A stretch of DNA of 6,388 bases, taken from contig CADCWB010000016.1 of NCBI GenBank assembly GCA_902806295.1, positions 1-6,388 of the forward strand. The letters are read 5' to 3'. The position numbers and the translations under genes were made by a program. Shown here in pieces: positions 4,284-6,388 of the stretch (position 1 is its first letter; every line of letters starts with the position of its first letter). Origin of the DNA: an uncultured Sphingomonas sp. GTDB taxonomy: Bacteria > Pseudomonadota > Alphaproteobacteria > Sphingomonadales > Sphingomonadaceae. The notes under the pieces were generated by a model. That model had not been told where the DNA came from. It saw only the letters and a program-made list of their open reading frames with translations, and did no database searches.

Positions 4284-6388
4284 ATGCGGCGGACGCGTCT
4301 GGGAGTCGGGATCGAGGAACACGGCACGGTCGCACGAGCGACAGTGCGTGAAGCGTTGCTGTTCGACGTTGCTCCGCCGGAGAATGACGGCGATCGCTCA
4401 CTGGCGGCCCGCCGGGTTGGCATGTTCGCCTTCGCTCCGATGCTGCTGGCCGCGACCCACGCGGTGGTTGGACTGACCCTGCTGTTCCAGGGCGTCGGCT
4501 CATCCAGCTGGGGCGCTATCTTCAATGCGGTGCTGCCGCTTATCCTCGCCATGGTGCTCGACGGAGCTGCGGGCTTGATGCTGCACCTACACCGCAAGAT
4601 GATGCTGTCGCCGCATACCATCGGACGCATGTTGATCTGCTACCTCGTCGCTTCCGGTGTGCTGTGGATGCTGTTCGCTCGGGCGGCGCAAGATTTCTCC
4701 GGCATCAATCACGCCAGCTTCCTGCCGCTGGTGCTGGGCGCCGGCGTGGCAATGCGCAGCCTTACGTCGGTCGGCTCACCGCCACTGGCCGTCGCCAACG
4801 CGCTGGCTGGAACGGTCGGTGCGGCGATGTTCTCTCAAGACGGCGTGGTCACAGCCACCATCGCAGCACTGTCATTGCTGGCGGTAGCGTACAGCGTCAC
4901 CGTAACCCGAAAGATGCTCGCCAGCTCCCGTCGGCGGCTGCAGCTGGATTATCTGGCACGCAAGGCGCTGAACTTCGTCGCTGAATTCGAGGCGTCAGGA
5001 CGAGGTTGGTTCTGGGAAACCAATTACACGGGCACATTATCGTACGTCAGCCAGCAGTTGGCCGACGACTTCAAGACCACTCCCGAAGCACTGCTTGGGC
5101 GGCAGTTCACGGATCTCCTCTCGGTCGGGTCCGCAGGCGAAGGTCTGCGGGAAGAGCGCACGCTCGGCTTTCATCTTTCGGCTCGTTTCCCCTTCTCGGA
5201 TGTGGTCGTTCGCCCGGCCAGCGACGAAGACGTCCATTGGTCGCTGTCCGGCAACCCTGTGTTCGACGACCAGGGCCGCTTCCTCGGCTTCCGCGGCATC
5301 GGCACGGATCTGACCGAACAGCGCCGCTCGGAACAGGAGATTAGCCGTCTTGCTCGGTTCGACTCGCTGACTAGTCTGCCCAATCGAGCGATGATGCGGC
5401 AAACGTTGGACGAGGCGCTACGCAACGCAGCGCGACGCCAGCGCGGCTGTTCGCTGTTCCTGATCGACCTCGATCGCTTCAAGAATGTCAATGATACGCT
5501 TGGTCACCCGGTCGGCGACGCCTTGCTGAAGCAGGTTGCGGTGCGGCTCACGTCTGTCATGGGCGAGCACGGCCAGATCGGGCGATTGGGAGGCGACGAG
5601 TTCAAGGCGGTGCTGCCTGGGACCGTTGACATCGGCCTGCTTGAATCCCTCTCCCGCACCCTGATCAGCGAAGTGTCTCGTCCTTACGAGATCGAGGGCC
5701 ATCGGGTGACGATTGGAGCATCCGTCGGCATCGCCATTGGCGACCCTGGGCGAGCTTGCGCCGATAGCCTGGTGCGCAACGCCGACTTGGCGCTTTATGC
5801 CGCCAAGGCTGCCGGGCGGGGCAAGCATTGTTTCTACGAAGCTTCGATGCACTCGGAGGCGAGCGACCGACAGGTGCTGGAAAATGATCTTCGACAGGCG
5901 TTGGAACGAGACGAACTCGCCGTGCACTTCCAGCCGATCGTTCGTGCTGCCGGCGAAGAGATCGCGGGCTTCGAAGCTCTGGTTCGATGGCAACATATGA
6001 CTCGTGGGCCAATCTCGCCGGCCAAGTTCATTCCGTTGGCCGAAGAATGCGGCATGATTGGGCGGATTGGCGAATGGGTGCTGCGCACCGCCCTGACAGA
6101 GGCGGCAAAATGGCCCGAGGCCGTGCGAGTTGCGGTGAATCTGTCGCCTATTCAGTTCTACGATCCCGCCATCGTCGAGGTGGTCGACCGCGCCTTGCAG
6201 GATACCGGCGTTGCGCCCCACCGGCTCGAGCTGGAGATCACCGAGGGCGTGTTCCTGGCTGATAGCGATGCCACCGACGACACGTTCGCTAGGCTAAAGA
6301 AGCTGGGGGTTCGACTTGCCCTCGACGACTTCGGTACGGGTTATTCGTCGCTTGGCTATCTGAAGAAGGCGCCGTTCGACAAGATTAA
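4284..6388 (+). CDS. Membrane-anchored PAS-GGDEF-EAL cyclic-di-GMP enzyme, 3' end missing
   Basis: The frame runs from ATG 4284 to the window edge without a stop: 701 residues, cut within the EAL domain. Residues 1-45 are polar; 46-207 hold about six hydrophobic helices (near 48-70, 78-100, 114-133, 145-158, 166-184, 188-206). A PAS domain covers about 225-345 (GWFWE at 241-245, ending in GIGTDLTEQRRSEQEI). The diguanylate cyclase domain, about 355-518, has DLDRFKNVND (395-404) and an intact GGDEF (436-440). The inhibitory I-site RxxD is absent: GEHG occupies its place at 427-430. The phosphodiesterase domain from about 533 has EALVRW (564-569), NLSP (619-622), EITE (651-654), DDFGTGYSSL (681-690) and Lys700, so its metal and substrate residues are present as far as seen. 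It probably both makes (from GTP) and degrades (to pGpG) c-di-GMP at the inner membrane, affecting motility and biofilm. An in-frame TAG at 4254-4256 limits the start; TTG 4272 is a less likely alternative. The Shine-Dalgarno sequence is weak and lies in a hairpin. Confidence 0.93.
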   Translation, partial: MRRTRLGVGIEEHGTVARATVREALLFDVAPPENDGDRSLAARRVGMFAFAPMLLAATHAVVGLTLLFQGVGSSSWGAIFNAVLPLILAMVLDGAAGLMLHLHRKMMLSPHTIGRMLICYLVASGVLWMLFARAAQDFSGINHASFLPLVLGAGVAMRSLTSVGSPPLAVANALAGTVGAAMFSQDGVVTATIAALSLLAVAYSVTVTRKMLASSRRRLQLDYLARKALNFVAEFEASGRGWFWETNYTGTLSYVSQQLADDFKTTPEALLGRQFTDLLSVGSAGEGLREERTLGFHLSARFPFSDVVVRPASDEDVHWSLSGNPVFDDQGRFLGFRGIGTDLTEQRRSEQEISRLARFDSLTSLPNRAMMRQTLDEALRNAARRQRGCSLFLIDLDRFKNVNDTLGHPVGDALLKQVAVRLTSVMGEHGQIGRLGGDEFKAVLPGTVDIGLLESLSRTLISEVSRPYEIEGHRVTIGASVGIAIGDPGRACADSLVRNADLALYAAKAAGRGKHCFYEASMHSEASDRQVLENDLRQALERDELAVHFQPIVRAAGEEIAGFEALVRWQHMTRGPISPAKFIPLAEECGMIGRIGEWVLRTALTEAAKWPEAVRVAVNLSPIQFYDPAIVEVVDRALQDTGVAPHRLELEITEGVFLADSDATDDTFARLKKLGVRLALDDFGTGYSSLGYLKKAPFDKI

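Noticed and set aside
5418..6221. Minus-strand open frame opposite the GGDEF-EAL gene
   Set aside because: It is the antisense shadow of well-conserved catalytic domains; no recognisable domain or ribosome-binding site.

Overview
The window looks like chromosomal DNA from a GC-rich alphaproteobacterium, most likely a sphingomonad (Sphingomonas or a relative). The best clue is the C-terminus of the first gene, a PEPxxWA-type sorting tail (PEPATWAM, a glycine-rich hydrophobic helix, then an Arg cluster), which is characteristic of that group. The placement is inferred from motifs, not from a database comparison. All six genes found lie on the + strand; the minus strand shows only shadow reading frames. 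No tRNA, rRNA, CRISPR array, insertion sequence or attachment site was seen.

Layout. (1) 2-220: the 3' end of a secreted PEP-CTERM protein, closed by a strong hairpin with a GAGA tetraloop at 246-275. (2) 324-878: a small exported M15-family zinc peptidase with a Pro/Ala-rich tail. (3) 949-1653: an intact rhomboid serine protease of the inner membrane. (4) 1654-1999: a gap of about 350 bases with no convincing gene and one bulged hairpin. (5) 2000-3283 and 3280-4200: an MFS transporter and a cysteine synthase (cysK), overlapping by four bases (ATGA). (6) 4201-4283: a short intergenic region with two hairpins and a 10-bp palindrome. (7) 4284 to the window end: a large membrane-anchored PAS-GGDEF-EAL protein of cyclic-di-GMP metabolism, cut off by the window edge.

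How the parts may work together. The first three genes all concern the cell envelope: a surface protein, a probable peptidoglycan-directed peptidase and an intramembrane protease. They do not form an obvious single pathway. The MFS/cysK pair is clearly one translationally coupled unit: O-acetylserine and sulfide are turned into cysteine in the cytoplasm, while the transporter may move a related small molecule or a toxic compound. The last gene is a self-contained c-di-GMP module with both catalytic signatures present, but without the usual product-inhibition site in its cyclase domain. Its presumed ribosome-binding sequence lies inside a hairpin just before the start codon.

I see no clear evidence of a previously undescribed multi-gene system. 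The points most worth a second look are the hairpin at the start of the c-di-GMP gene, the tight MFS-cysK coupling, and the envelope protease cluster beside a PEP-CTERM gene.
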